A stretch of 13,644 nt of DNA. Source: Muribaculaceae bacterium. Its GTDB lineage: Bacteria > Bacteroidota > Bacteroidia > Bacteroidales > Muribaculaceae. A program made the translations under genes and the position numbers. The first letter of the stretch is position 1, and every line of letters begins with the position of its first letter. Positions 1-6,688 of this stretch are shown in pieces. The stretch lies in NCBI GenBank assembly GCA_022511505.1, contig JAFLTK010000253.1:1-13644 (forward strand), written 5' to 3'. The notes beneath the pieces were generated by a model. The model saw nothing but the letters and a program-made list of their open reading frames with translations. It was not told where the DNA came from and made no database searches.

Positions 1-885
1 CAAATTCTATATTACTGTAGGGAAAAAGACTTAAAGATTTCTGTGCTTTCTAATCTTATTAGCCTTACAGATAGTGAAATAAAGGCTATGAAAGATACAA
101 ATATATCTTTAGTACAAGTTTCCCTTTATTCAATGAATTCTGAAATTCATGATTTTATAACGACCGTAAAAGGTTCTTTCAAAAAGACAAAAGCAGCAAT
201 TGAAAAATTGGTAGCCGCTGATGTGCCTGTTCAAATTTCTTGTCCTTTGATGAAAGCAAATAAAGATGGCTATAAAGAAGTTTTAAAATATGCACAGTCT
301 CTTAAAGTAAGTGCTCAAACTGATTATATAATGATGGCACAGGCAGATTTAGATACCGGCAATTTGGCTAATAGATTATCTTTAGCAGAAACTGAAAAGG
401 TTATCAATGATATTATCGATTATGATTTAGATTATGCTTCTGATTTAGAAAAAATTAAACCAAAAGAAGCTGTAATTCAATTCGATAGAGAAAGATATTT
501 AAACAGACCAATTTGCGGGGTAGGATATGACAATTGTTGTGTTACAGCTAATGGAGATGTTTATCCGTGTGCCGGATGGCAAGATTATGTTTTAGGAAAT
601 GTTTATAGTGATACACTTAAAAATATTTGGGAAAAGAGTGAAAGAATAAAGGAATTAAGGAAAATCACTAATGCAGCGTTTCCCCAATGTGTGGACTGTG
701 AGGCTCGCCAATATTGTTCAATGTGTTTGGTTAGAAATTATAATGAGAGTGGCGGTGATATGTTTAAGATTAACAAACATTTCTGCGATGTAGCATTTTT
801 GAATAAAAAAATTGCTGAACAACGATATGGAAATAAGATAAATGAATTGAAAGAACTATTTACTCCTGAAAAAGGTGAGTGTTGA
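1..885 (+). CDS. Radical SAM/SPASM-domain protein, 5'-truncated by the window edge
   Basis: The frame is open from the first base, so the N-terminus, including the CxxxCxxC radical SAM cluster motif, lies outside the window; the GTG at 43 is not a credible start. The first visible part resembles the C-terminal half of a radical SAM barrel, with VSLYS-MNSEIHD followed by GSFKKTKAAIEKL. The C-terminal part carries a SPASM-type cysteine set. Numbering from the codon at 43, C158-x12-G171-x4-C176 is followed by C216-x2-C219-x5-C225-x2-C228 and C248, expected to ligate auxiliary iron-sulfur clusters. SPASM proteins typically modify ribosomal peptides or mature enzymes (PqqE, anSME, mycofactocin and sactipeptide maturases). 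The substrate cannot be named because the upstream DNA is missing. The stop overlaps the next gene's start by 11 bases, implying one transcript and translational coupling. The gene is AT-rich compared with everything after about 1860, which suggests transfer. Confidence 0.88.
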   Translation, partial: QILYYCREKDLKISVLSNLISLTDSEIKAMKDTNISLVQVSLYSMNSEIHDFITTVKGSFKKTKAAIEKLVAADVPVQISCPLMKANKDGYKEVLKYAQSLKVSAQTDYIMMAQADLDTGNLANRLSLAETEKVINDIIDYDLDYASDLEKIKPKEAVIQFDRERYLNRPICGVGYDNCCVTANGDVYPCAGWQDYVLGNVYSDTLKNIWEKSERIKELRKITNAAFPQCVDCEARQYCSMCLVRNYNESGGDMFKINKHFCDVAFLNKKIAEQRYGNKINELKELFTPEKGEC

Positions 886-1606
886 TAATCATGTGCATGT
901 CGGATGGTATTCTGACGGATATCATTCTCCTCATGAGGTTTGGCATGCTTTAAGAAAGGCAGGTATATTAAAAGCTTGTCTTTCTTCTACATCTATTTGT
1001 GCAGAACTTTATCATAATGTTAAAACGGAGTTTTTTCAACTATTTGCTTTAGCAGGAAGGGAAAATATCAAGCCTATTCTTTGGATTACACCAAGAATGA
1101 TTAAGAAGAAATGGCCCTTGGAATATTTATTTAATAGTAAAATTGAATGGTATGGCATAAAACTTCATTATATTGCTCATCCTCAATTTGCTAATTCAAA
1201 TTTTTTGGAGACCAATTATATTCTAATAGCCAAGCGTTTGGGTAATGTTCCAGTATTGTTGCATACCGGGGAGTGGGATACATGTCGTGCAGCTGTTTTT
1301 CAACAAATAATAGTTGACAATCCAGATTTGACTTTCGTTTTGGCTCATGGAAGGCCTATTCATGAGACTATCTTTTTAATGAAACGATATCCTAATGTGT
1401 GGACAGATACTGCGTTCATGCCCATAGAATATGTAAAAAAATTAAAAGAAGAAGGGCTGACTGCAAGAACGATGTTTGGATCGGATGCTCCCATAAATAG
1501 AATCTATTATCCCGATTTATCAACTGAAGAATATCTAAAAGCAAGAATTGCAGAAGTCAAAGGTATTGCCCCTGAAATCCTTTCCAATTGTGTGTATGAC
1601 AAATAA
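875..1606 (+). CDS. Amidohydrolase-family (TIM-barrel metal-dependent hydrolase) protein
   Basis: This 243-residue protein has the landmarks of an amidohydrolase_2-type metallo-hydrolase. HVH at residues 6-8 lies at the end of the first strand, GIKLH is at 94-98, LLHTGE with H130, LAHGRP with H158, and GSDAP with D204. These would bind one or two divalent metals and activate water for hydrolysis or decarboxylation. It is short for the family, with only a few residues before the HxH motif. The chosen GTG start at 875 is the only sensible one, because an in-frame stop occurs at 848-850 and the metal motif begins five codons later. It overlaps the radical SAM gene by 11 bases and shares its AT-rich composition, so the two probably act in one pathway. 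A role in trimming or hydrolysing a product of the radical SAM enzyme is an inference. The substrate is unknown. Confidence 0.85.
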   Translation: MSVDNHVHVGWYSDGYHSPHEVWHALRKAGILKACLSSTSICAELYHNVKTEFFQLFALAGRENIKPILWITPRMIKKKWPLEYLFNSKIEWYGIKLHYIAHPQFANSNFLETNYILIAKRLGNVPVLLHTGEWDTCRAAVFQQIIVDNPDLTFVLAHGRPIHETIFLMKRYPNVWTDTAFMPIEYVKKLKEEGLTARTMFGSDAPINRIYYPDLSTEEYLKARIAEVKGIAPEILSNCVYDK

Positions 1607-1851
1607 ATGATTAAATTGCGATTTTCCGGTTTCTTTCACTGAATTGGTGTCTTTATGTTTCTATTTAATTTCATGCAATGGAAGAGGTGAGAGTCTTACC
1701 GAAGTTGGATAGGTAATATTAAGGAATATAAGGAAAATCATGTCAATCTTATAGAGCTCTTACAAAACCTAAAAAATCTGCTGTGGATAATGAGCTTTCC
1801 CGTAGAAAGTCGGCCGATTTCAGATTGTTGCAGTTGGACAGGTTAATGTGA
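1607..1851 (+). pseudogene. Decayed coding sequence, possibly a lipoprotein gene remnant
   Basis: An ATG directly follows the amidohydrolase stop (TAAATG) and opens MIKLRFSGFF, then meets a stop at 1640. A neighbouring frame then reads FTELVSLCFYLISCNGRGE, which looks like a hydrophobic signal segment ending in a lipobox-like LISC. The original frame resumes with GNIKEYKENHVNLIELL. A further frame, open from about 1732 to 1851, reads RALTKPKKSAVDNELSRRK and ends LQLDRLM before a TGA. No single frame is intact, so I read this as a gene broken by frameshifts, possibly two fused relics. Lipoproteins with such starts do accompany radical SAM genes in Bacteroidales, but the identity here is inference. 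Composition changes to GC-rich just after this stretch. Confidence 0.33.
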
Positions 1852-1913
1852 AATTTTTTGATGCGGATGGCCGGGCTCGATGTTGGGCGGAGGGCGGGTT
1901 CGGGAATTTTTGC

Positions 1914-1921
1914 TAACTTTG
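1914..1921 (+). promoter_or_regulatory. Probable -7 promoter box for the PAP2 gene
   Basis: TAACTTTG matches the Bacteroidota -7 consensus TAnnTTTG. It would place transcription start near 1928, about 30 bases before the ATG at 1957. No convincing TTTG/TTG -33 box is seen at the usual spacing, so confidence is moderate. The box lies inside the upstream in-frame extension and so supports the internal start at 1957. Confidence 0.5.
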
Positions 1922-1956
1922 CGCAACTTATCGTGTGCCTCCCCTGTTTGATAAAC

Positions 1957-3234
1957 ATGCAAAGCGTTGCCCGCAAAATACTGATTATGGTGCTTGTCGC
2001 TATATTGGCGATGCCGCTGACGGCGTCGCCTCGGGTTGATGTGGATAGTGTCAAGCCGGGGCTTGACATGTCGGGTCGTGCGGCCGTCGCGGCGGGGACG
2101 TCGCTTGTGGCTCTGGGGTCGATGGGACGCCTGGGCAGCAATCAGCCGGCGTATCTCGACGCGACGCCGGGCAGTGGATTTGCTGCGGTCGACGTGGTGC
2201 AGTATGTGCCGCTGGTTATTCCATGGCTGGCGAAAGCCGCGGGGGCGCCGACGCTGTCGGGGTGGGGGCAGATGGCGGTCAGCGAGGGCGTCGGCGTGGC
2301 GATACTCGCTGCGAGTGTCTACACAATCAAGCATAGCATCGACGCGCCGCGACCCGACGGTAGCGACAGTCGCTCGTTCCCCTCGGGCCACACGGCCCGA
2401 GCGTTCATGGGCGCGACGGTGGTGGCACGCGAACTTGGCGACATCTCGCCGTGGTGGGCAGTCGGGGCCTATACGGTGGCGACGGGCGTCGGTGTGTCGC
2501 GCGTCATCGAGCGGCGTCATTTTCCCACTGACGTTGTTGCCGGTGCCGGCATCGGCATCCTGTCGGCTCAACTCGGCTATTATGTTAGCGACCTGATTTT
2601 CAAAGGAAACGGTGGCGTGGGTTACTCCCTTGAGGAAGACAATGTCAATCTGTCGTCGCTGTCGGTATCGACTGGCATGGCGTTGCCTATTGGGCGCGTG
2701 TCGATTGGCGACGGGCAGATTATACAGTCGCCGGCGCTGACGGCGGCGCTACACGGCGGCGTTGCGCTTGGCGACCGGTGGGGCGCATCGGCCGAGGTTG
2801 GGCTCATGTCCACACCTATTCAGATTATTCAGCACAGTCGCCGCACTGCTGTTGCTCCGCTCAACTCGGTCGGCGCAATGGTCGGGGGGTATTATCGCTG
2901 TCAGCTGTCACGGATTTTTGACTTAACCACTACTGTCTCAGCAGGATATTACTTCAACTTCAATCTCGATTCGGTTGACCGCGCCGTCACTGCCGGGAGT
3001 GGCACCCCGGCGGGACGTGTAACAGTCGCCGCCGGTCTTCGACTGACTGATAACTTCAGTTGCCGTCTTTCGCTCGGCTATCAACTTGCCGGCTATCACT
3101 TTGAGATTACTCCGTCTGACATCCCGGCGGCTCCCGAGCCCGTCGATCCCCCCTACTACATCACCCGCACGGCCTCTCGCACGGGCGTCACATCATCGCT
3201 GCTCGTCGGACTCTCAACCGCTATCACCTTCTGA
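1957..3234 (+). CDS. Secreted/periplasmic PAP2-family phosphatase with C-terminal beta-rich domain
   Basis: The 425-residue product begins with a signal peptide or membrane segment (MQSVARKILIMVLVAILAM), followed by an acid phosphatase/PAP2 domain at about 40-215. All three motifs are complete: K125-x6-R132-P133, PSGH at 142-145, and S181-R182-x5-H188-x3-D192, with the usual catalytic histidines. Members remove phosphate from lipid phosphates such as phosphatidate, undecaprenyl diphosphate or lipid A at the outer face of the membrane; the substrate here is not determinable. Residues about 225-425 form an extra domain of alternating short beta-strands (VSTGMALPIGRVSI, AALHGGVALGDRWGASAEVGL, TTTVSAGYYFNFNLD) ending in phenylalanine, as outer-membrane beta-barrel proteins do. 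The in-frame extension back to a TTG at 1858 is rejected because ATG 1957 is followed at once by the signal sequence and is preceded by a -7 box. Confidence 0.87.
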   Translation: MQSVARKILIMVLVAILAMPLTASPRVDVDSVKPGLDMSGRAAVAAGTSLVALGSMGRLGSNQPAYLDATPGSGFAAVDVVQYVPLVIPWLAKAAGAPTLSGWGQMAVSEGVGVAILAASVYTIKHSIDAPRPDGSDSRSFPSGHTARAFMGATVVARELGDISPWWAVGAYTVATGVGVSRVIERRHFPTDVVAGAGIGILSAQLGYYVSDLIFKGNGGVGYSLEEDNVNLSSLSVSTGMALPIGRVSIGDGQIIQSPALTAALHGGVALGDRWGASAEVGLMSTPIQIIQHSRRTAVAPLNSVGAMVGGYYRCQLSRIFDLTTTVSAGYYFNFNLDSVDRAVTAGSGTPAGRVTVAAGLRLTDNFSCRLSLGYQLAGYHFEITPSDIPAAPEPVDPPYYITRTASRTGVTSSLLVGLSTAITF

Positions 3235-3269
3235 TGCACCATAAAATTTTTCAACATAATAATCAGGAC

Positions 3270-3302
3270 GCGAGGCCGTGCCGGGAATTGGCGCGACCTC
3301 GC
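3270..3302. terminator. Possible bidirectional terminator hairpin between convergent genes
   Basis: GCGAGG at 3270-3275 pairs with CCTCGC at 3297-3302. After a two-base mismatch, GTGCC pairs with GGCGC (one G-T pair), enclosing a 7-base loop GGGAATT. It lies between the convergent stops at 3234 and 3366. There is no strong T-run on either side, so intrinsic terminator activity is a guess from position. Confidence 0.35.
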
Positions 3303-3365
3303 GGGAAGAGGGTGATTTGTGTGGAATATGCGGCGTAGGCCAGGGAGGCGGAATCGGGCCGGGAC

Positions 3366-4739
3366 TTAGGCCTTGGCGGTGACGCGGACGTGGGCGTCGG
3401 GGTAGCGGAGCACCAGGCAACTGGCCTCGGTGATGACGACGGCCTCGGTGTTTCGGATGCCGCTGCGCTTGAGGTCGAGGCGCTCGGTGCGGAATGGCAC
3501 ATGGCTATATTTGGTCATATACTCGGGGTCGATGATAAGGCCGTCGTCGGTGTGGTTGCAACTGTCGAGGACCTCGCTGTGAACGACGTAGAGTGTGCCA
3601 AACTTTGAGCGCAACTCGGTAAAGTCGATGCCCCACTTGGTGACGGTCGTGTCGGCGCCGATGATTTTGGTGTGGTCGAGGTTGTTGAGACGCTCGATGA
3701 GTCCCGAACCGGCGACGAGGATTTTGCGCGACGAGCCGCTGTTGCCCGTGAAGGCGGTGCGCATCAGTTCGATGAGGTTTTTCATTGTAAGGTCCTCGTC
3801 GGGGTCATAAGTCCAGTCTTTGCCGGCTTGATTCCAGATGCCGTCGGTCATCAGCACCTCCTCGTGCTTGACGGGGTCGGTGAAGCGCGCCTGGCGTCCG
3901 AAAAGGAAACTGCGCTCCATGCCAAGGCGCATGTCAATGATGGCGACCTCTTCTTGGTCAGAGAAATTCCAACCTACTTCCTTGTCGGCAATCTTCTGAT
4001 AGGTCGACTGCTCAACCTGGGTTTTGAAAATCTGACACAGGTTGCTTTTCTTGACGGGAAGCGCTTCAAACTGAGAGGTTTGCACCTCGAGTTCGGTGGC
4101 GGCACGGCCCATTCTGACGACCGTCGAGCCGTTGGGAATCTTTGCGCCGGGGTCCGAGAAATCGTCGACAGGGTCAACATTGACCAATTTGACCTTGAGG
4201 GAGCGGTCGCCGACGGTGACGACGTAACCGACGATGGCCTGAGGGCCGGCCGACAGAACGGCGTCGGGGAAGAGCACTGTGTCGCCGGGGCTGAAAATGG
4301 CGGGCACGGCTACAGGGATTTCAAACGTGTCGGTGGCGCGGTCATAGCCGGCAGAAGTCACTTGAGCGCCGGTGGTCGTTTCCATAGGCTTGGTGTCAAC
4401 CGAATAGTACTCGACCTTCATCGAGCCACTCGGGCGACAGCCGGCCCAGCGAGTAATCTGGTCGATAGGGGTTGCCATGGGGCGAATTTTGACGATGCGG
4501 CTGTCAATCTCGTTTCTGAGCAAGCCGGGCGACGCCTCGGCGGTCACGGCCGTTGTCAGCGGACCGTCGACAAAGTGCATACCCCCCTTGGCGGTGGTCA
4601 GAATTGTCCCGGTGGCAAGAGCCGCGTCACTGTCGGCTCCTGTGAGCCAAATGATTATCCCCAGCGCGATTGCGCTCATGCCAAGCAGAATCCAGTCGCC
4701 GGCAGTCATGTTCTTGATAGTTTCCTTAAAGTTTTTCAT
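3366..4739 (-). CDS. SU10-like phage major capsid protein homologue with N-terminal membrane segment
   Basis: The 457-residue product resembles the SU10/DUF5309-like major capsid proteins (HK97 fold). Recognisable pieces are LLRNEIDSRIVKIRPMATPI at 73-92, SGSMKVEYYSVDTK at 104-117, the STVVRMGRAATELE block near 205, the SNLCQIFKTQVEQST block at 232-246, and a C-terminal VVITEASCLVLRYPDAHV strand region. Capsid proteins of this kind self-assemble into icosahedral shells. Unusually, residues 14-34 (GDWILLGMSAIALGIIIWLTG) form a strong transmembrane or signal-anchor segment ahead of the capsid-like part. The start is taken as ATG at 4739. The open frame continues upstream only through an AAC-rich, Asn/Thr-repeat stretch to a TTG, which looks like leader DNA. 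The gene follows an acidic small gene by 86 bases and no other phage genes are nearby. Composition is GC-rich like the host genes. Alternatives are a phage remnant or an encapsulin-like domesticated shell protein. Confidence 0.72.
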   Translation of the reverse strand: MKNFKETIKNMTAGDWILLGMSAIALGIIIWLTGADSDAALATGTILTTAKGGMHFVDGPLTTAVTAEASPGLLRNEIDSRIVKIRPMATPIDQITRWAGCRPSGSMKVEYYSVDTKPMETTTGAQVTSAGYDRATDTFEIPVAVPAIFSPGDTVLFPDAVLSAGPQAIVGYVVTVGDRSLKVKLVNVDPVDDFSDPGAKIPNGSTVVRMGRAATELEVQTSQFEALPVKKSNLCQIFKTQVEQSTYQKIADKEVGWNFSDQEEVAIIDMRLGMERSFLFGRQARFTDPVKHEEVLMTDGIWNQAGKDWTYDPDEDLTMKNLIELMRTAFTGNSGSSRKILVAGSGLIERLNNLDHTKIIGADTTVTKWGIDFTELRSKFGTLYVVHSEVLDSCNHTDDGLIIDPEYMTKYSHVPFRTERLDLKRSGIRNTEAVVITEASCLVLRYPDAHVRVTAKA

Positions 4740-4800
4740 AAAAATGGTGTTGATGATGTTATTGTTGTTATTGTTGTTGTTGGTGGTGGGAGTAGTAGTC
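4740..4800 (-). repeat. AAC-rich leader before the capsid-like gene
   Basis: On the minus strand the bases just before the ATG at 4739 are built mainly of AAC, AAT and ACT/ACC triplets, including a run of AACAACAACAATAACAAC. No purine-rich Shine-Dalgarno sequence is seen. A similar leader precedes the HD-domain gene at 7303. It may keep the ribosome-loading region unstructured, or be a slippage-prone microsatellite. Confidence 0.6.
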
Positions 4801-4825
4801 TGATTCCCCTTTAAACTCTTACCCT

Positions 4826-5272
4826 TCAATCCCAGATACTCGGGCGGATGTAGTTGAGAAGGTCGAGTTCGGGCTCGTCAGCGTTGATGTCGCCGGCTGC
4901 AGGCATCTGCCACAGTCCCGATTGCTGCATTTTCTCGCCGAGCAACTCGTTGCGGGCCTTGAGATAGCCGCGTTGCTCGGCCTCGGCAATGTCGGCGTCG
5001 GCGGTTGCCGATGTGGCGGCTGTGAAATGGGTTGCGACCGCTCTGTCAGCGTCCATGCCGGCGATGATGTCGACCAGTAGATGCCCTATTCGGGCGTCGC
5101 GGCGTGTCAATGCAATGATGTCGATGGTTGGGGCAGCCGTGGCCTCGCTGTTTTCGATAGGCTCAGCGGTGTCGATGTCGGCCTCCCCCGGGCCGGCGAC
5201 ATCTTCAGCGACCGTAACAGCCTCAACGGCGACGTCGTTGAGAGCGTTTTCGGTTTCAATTGTCTTTTCCAT
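4826..5272 (-). CDS. Acidic small protein of unknown function, upstream partner of the capsid-like gene
   Basis: I do not recognise a family. The 148-residue product has an acidic, Ala/Glu/Asp-rich, probably disordered first third (residues 1-50). A helical core follows at about 50-115, with IDIIALTRRDARIGHLLVDI, an Ala/Thr-rich stretch and AEAEQRGYLKARNELLGEKM, and then an acidic tail ending in NYIRPSIWD. There is no signal peptide or membrane segment. Its position directly upstream of a capsid-like gene, with its size, acidity and helicity, matches the usual place and character of a phage scaffolding protein, which is inference. The start at 5272 is preferred over the longer open frame from 5341 because a Bacteroidota promoter (-7 box 5314-5321) lies between the two. 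Confidence 0.7.
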   Translation of the reverse strand: MEKTIETENALNDVAVEAVTVAEDVAGPGEADIDTAEPIENSEATAAPTIDIIALTRRDARIGHLLVDIIAGMDADRAVATHFTAATSATADADIAEAEQRGYLKARNELLGEKMQQSGLWQMPAAGDINADEPELDLLNYIRPSIWD

Positions 5273-5313
5273 GTTCTGTGAAATTTTAGGTGATTTAATT
5301 TTGAGTGACGATG

Positions 5314-5342
5314 CAAAATTAGCCCGTCGCGGCCCCCTCAAA
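5314..5342 (-). promoter_or_regulatory. Bacteroidota-type promoter for the acidic protein/capsid operon
   Basis: Read on the minus strand, TTTG at 5342-5339 is followed after 17 bases by TAATTTTG at 5321-5314, matching TTTG-N(17-23)-TAnnTTTG. Transcription would start near 5307, giving a 5' leader of about 35 bases before the ATG at 5272. Confidence 0.68.
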
Positions 5343-5490
5343 CCCCTATTATTTTACCCTCAAGCATCTTTCCGTGTTAAAATTATTTAATTGTCAGGTT
5401 GGCAGTGAAACAATTCCCCCCGTTAAGCGTCTTATTAATAGACAGCTTAAAGATAGAATTAACCGACATAGCTTTTTCATTAACAAAAAC

Positions 5491-5519
5491 GTCCCGCCGA
5501 GCCAACCGCCCGACGGGAC
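5491..5519. terminator. Terminator-like hairpin between divergent promoters
   Basis: GTCCCG at 5491-5496 pairs with CGGGAC at 5514-5519. Beyond a C-A mismatch, two further pairs enclose an 11-base loop. On the minus strand it is followed by GTTTTTGTT, and on the plus strand by TGCTTTTAT. No known gene ends here, because the flanking genes are transcribed away from it. It may end an unseen short transcript or be a relic. The rest of 5343-5563 shows nothing recognisable. Confidence 0.4.
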
Positions 5520-5563
5520 TGCTTTTATACAAAATTTTATTCAGAAGCATAACTCGCCTTGGA

Positions 5564-5595
5564 TTTGCATAAACCGCCGAGGGGTTGTATCTTTG
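5564..5595 (+). promoter_or_regulatory. Bacteroidota-type promoter for the flippase-like gene
   Basis: TTTG at 5564-5567, a 20-base spacer and TATCTTTG at 5588-5595 make a near-ideal Bacteroidota promoter. Transcription would start about a dozen bases before the ATG at 5615, which supports that start over the upstream in-frame TTG at 5585. Confidence 0.75.
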
Positions 5596-5614
5596 TAGTC
5601 CCAAACCAATCTTT

Positions 5615-6667
5615 ATGCCAACCGCAAACGATAAAACTCAGCCCTCTCGCGCCCGCGTGGTCGTGGGCTATCTGCTTAAATATGGCATCCCGCTGGTTAT
5701 TACCGTCGGGCTTTGCTACTTGCTGTTCACTGGCTTTGATTTCAACGAGATGATGGTCATCATCAAGCGCGACTGTGACTTTACTTATATCGGCATCGCG
5801 TTGATTGTCAGCATCTTGAGCCACGTGTTCCGTGCTATGCGCTGGGGCATACAGTTGCGTGCGCTTGGCATTAAGGCTCCCCTATGGGTGCTGATTTTCA
5901 GTATTTTCGGGACCTACGCCGTCAATCTCGTTTTCCCGCGACTCGGCGAACTGTGGCGCACGGGTTGGGTTGCAAAACGCCAAGACGCACCATTCACTAC
6001 CGTCTTTGGCTCAATGGTGGCCGACCGCCTCGCCGACACTGTCACAGTCGCCCTTCTGACCGCACTGACATTCATTGTCGCGTCAGGCCAACTCATTGAT
6101 TATCTGTCACAAAACCAAGATTCATATACTCGATTAATCGACATCGCGACCTCCCCGCTGACGTGGGGCGCCATCATCGCGGTCGTCGCGGCCGCGTGGG
6201 CGTTGCTCTACCGCTTCCGTGACTCCAAGTTGGTTGTGAAAATTCGCGGTTTTGTCAAAGGCCTCTGGGAAGGCTTTGCCGTCATCGCCAAGATGCCGGG
6301 ACGCGGCCGTTGGTTGCTCCTCGTGCTCGCCACATGGGGTTGCTACTTCTTCCAACTCTACATCGCTTTCTACGCCTTCCCCGTCACCCGCGACGTTCTT
6401 TCCACCTACGGCACAACGGCCGCCCTTGTCTGTTTCGTCCTGTCCAGCATCTCGATGGGCGTACCCTCCAACGGCGGCATCGGTCCCTGGCAGTGGGCCA
6501 TCATCTTCGGACTGATGATGTATCCCGTCGCCGGACTCACCGAAAACTACGCCGCCGGCTTTGCCAACCTCGTCATGGGCTGCCAGACCTTGCTGCTCAT
6601 CGCCCTCGGCATCCTGACCTTTGTTGTTATCTCCATTGACCGTCGCCCCAAAAGCCAATCCCGCTAA
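5615..6667 (+). CDS. Flippase-like integral membrane protein (UPF0104/YbhN, LPG-synthase TM-region family)
   Basis: The 350-residue product has about eight or nine hydrophobic segments, starting with YLLKYGIPLVITVGLCYLLF. Family features are the early SHVFRAMRWG motif, the FPRLGELWRTGW region near residue 110, a conserved VADRLADT segment, and the NGGIGPWQWA motif near residue 290. The family is named for the transmembrane part of lysylphosphatidylglycerol synthase, but this protein lacks the soluble aminoacyl-transferase domain, so it is probably a lipid or lipid-linked substrate flippase or regulator in the inner membrane. Its substrate is unknown. It is transcribed from its own promoter and converges with the HD-domain gene, with only 21 bases between the stops and no clear terminator. 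Composition is host-like. Confidence 0.85.
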   Translation: MPTANDKTQPSRARVVVGYLLKYGIPLVITVGLCYLLFTGFDFNEMMVIIKRDCDFTYIGIALIVSILSHVFRAMRWGIQLRALGIKAPLWVLIFSIFGTYAVNLVFPRLGELWRTGWVAKRQDAPFTTVFGSMVADRLADTVTVALLTALTFIVASGQLIDYLSQNQDSYTRLIDIATSPLTWGAIIAVVAAAWALLYRFRDSKLVVKIRGFVKGLWEGFAVIAKMPGRGRWLLLVLATWGCYFFQLYIAFYAFPVTRDVLSTYGTTAALVCFVLSSISMGVPSNGGIGPWQWAIIFGLMMYPVAGLTENYAAGFANLVMGCQTLLLIALGILTFVVISIDRRPKSQSR

Positions 6668-6688
6668 ATCATTGTATTGGGCCGGGGT

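Noticed and set aside
1858..1956. Longer PAP2 product starting at a TTG
   Set aside because: It would bury the signal peptide 33 residues inside the protein and contains the likely -7 promoter box.
1843..2571. Arg/His-rich minus-strand open frame opposite the PAP2 gene
   Set aside because: Its composition is a shadow of GC-rich coding on the other strand, where all PAP2 motifs are present.
4752..4800. AAC tracts as CRISPR-like repeats
   Set aside because: The units are 3-base microsatellite-like triplets with no spacers.
3672..4814. A 380-codon plus-strand frame opposite the capsid-like gene
   Set aside because: The minus-strand frame gives a coherent capsid-like protein. The plus-strand product is low-complexity, Gly/Val/His-rich and resembles no family.
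4740..4829. Upstream extension of the capsid-like protein to a TTG, giving a Thr/Asn-repeat N-terminus
   Set aside because: The extension is only the translated AAC tract and would place the initiation site on the preceding gene's stop. ATG 4739 is directly followed by a sensible sequence.
5585..5614. Longer flippase-like product starting at a TTG
   Set aside because: The segment overlaps the -7 box TATCTTTG of a near-ideal promoter, so it is untranscribed or leader.
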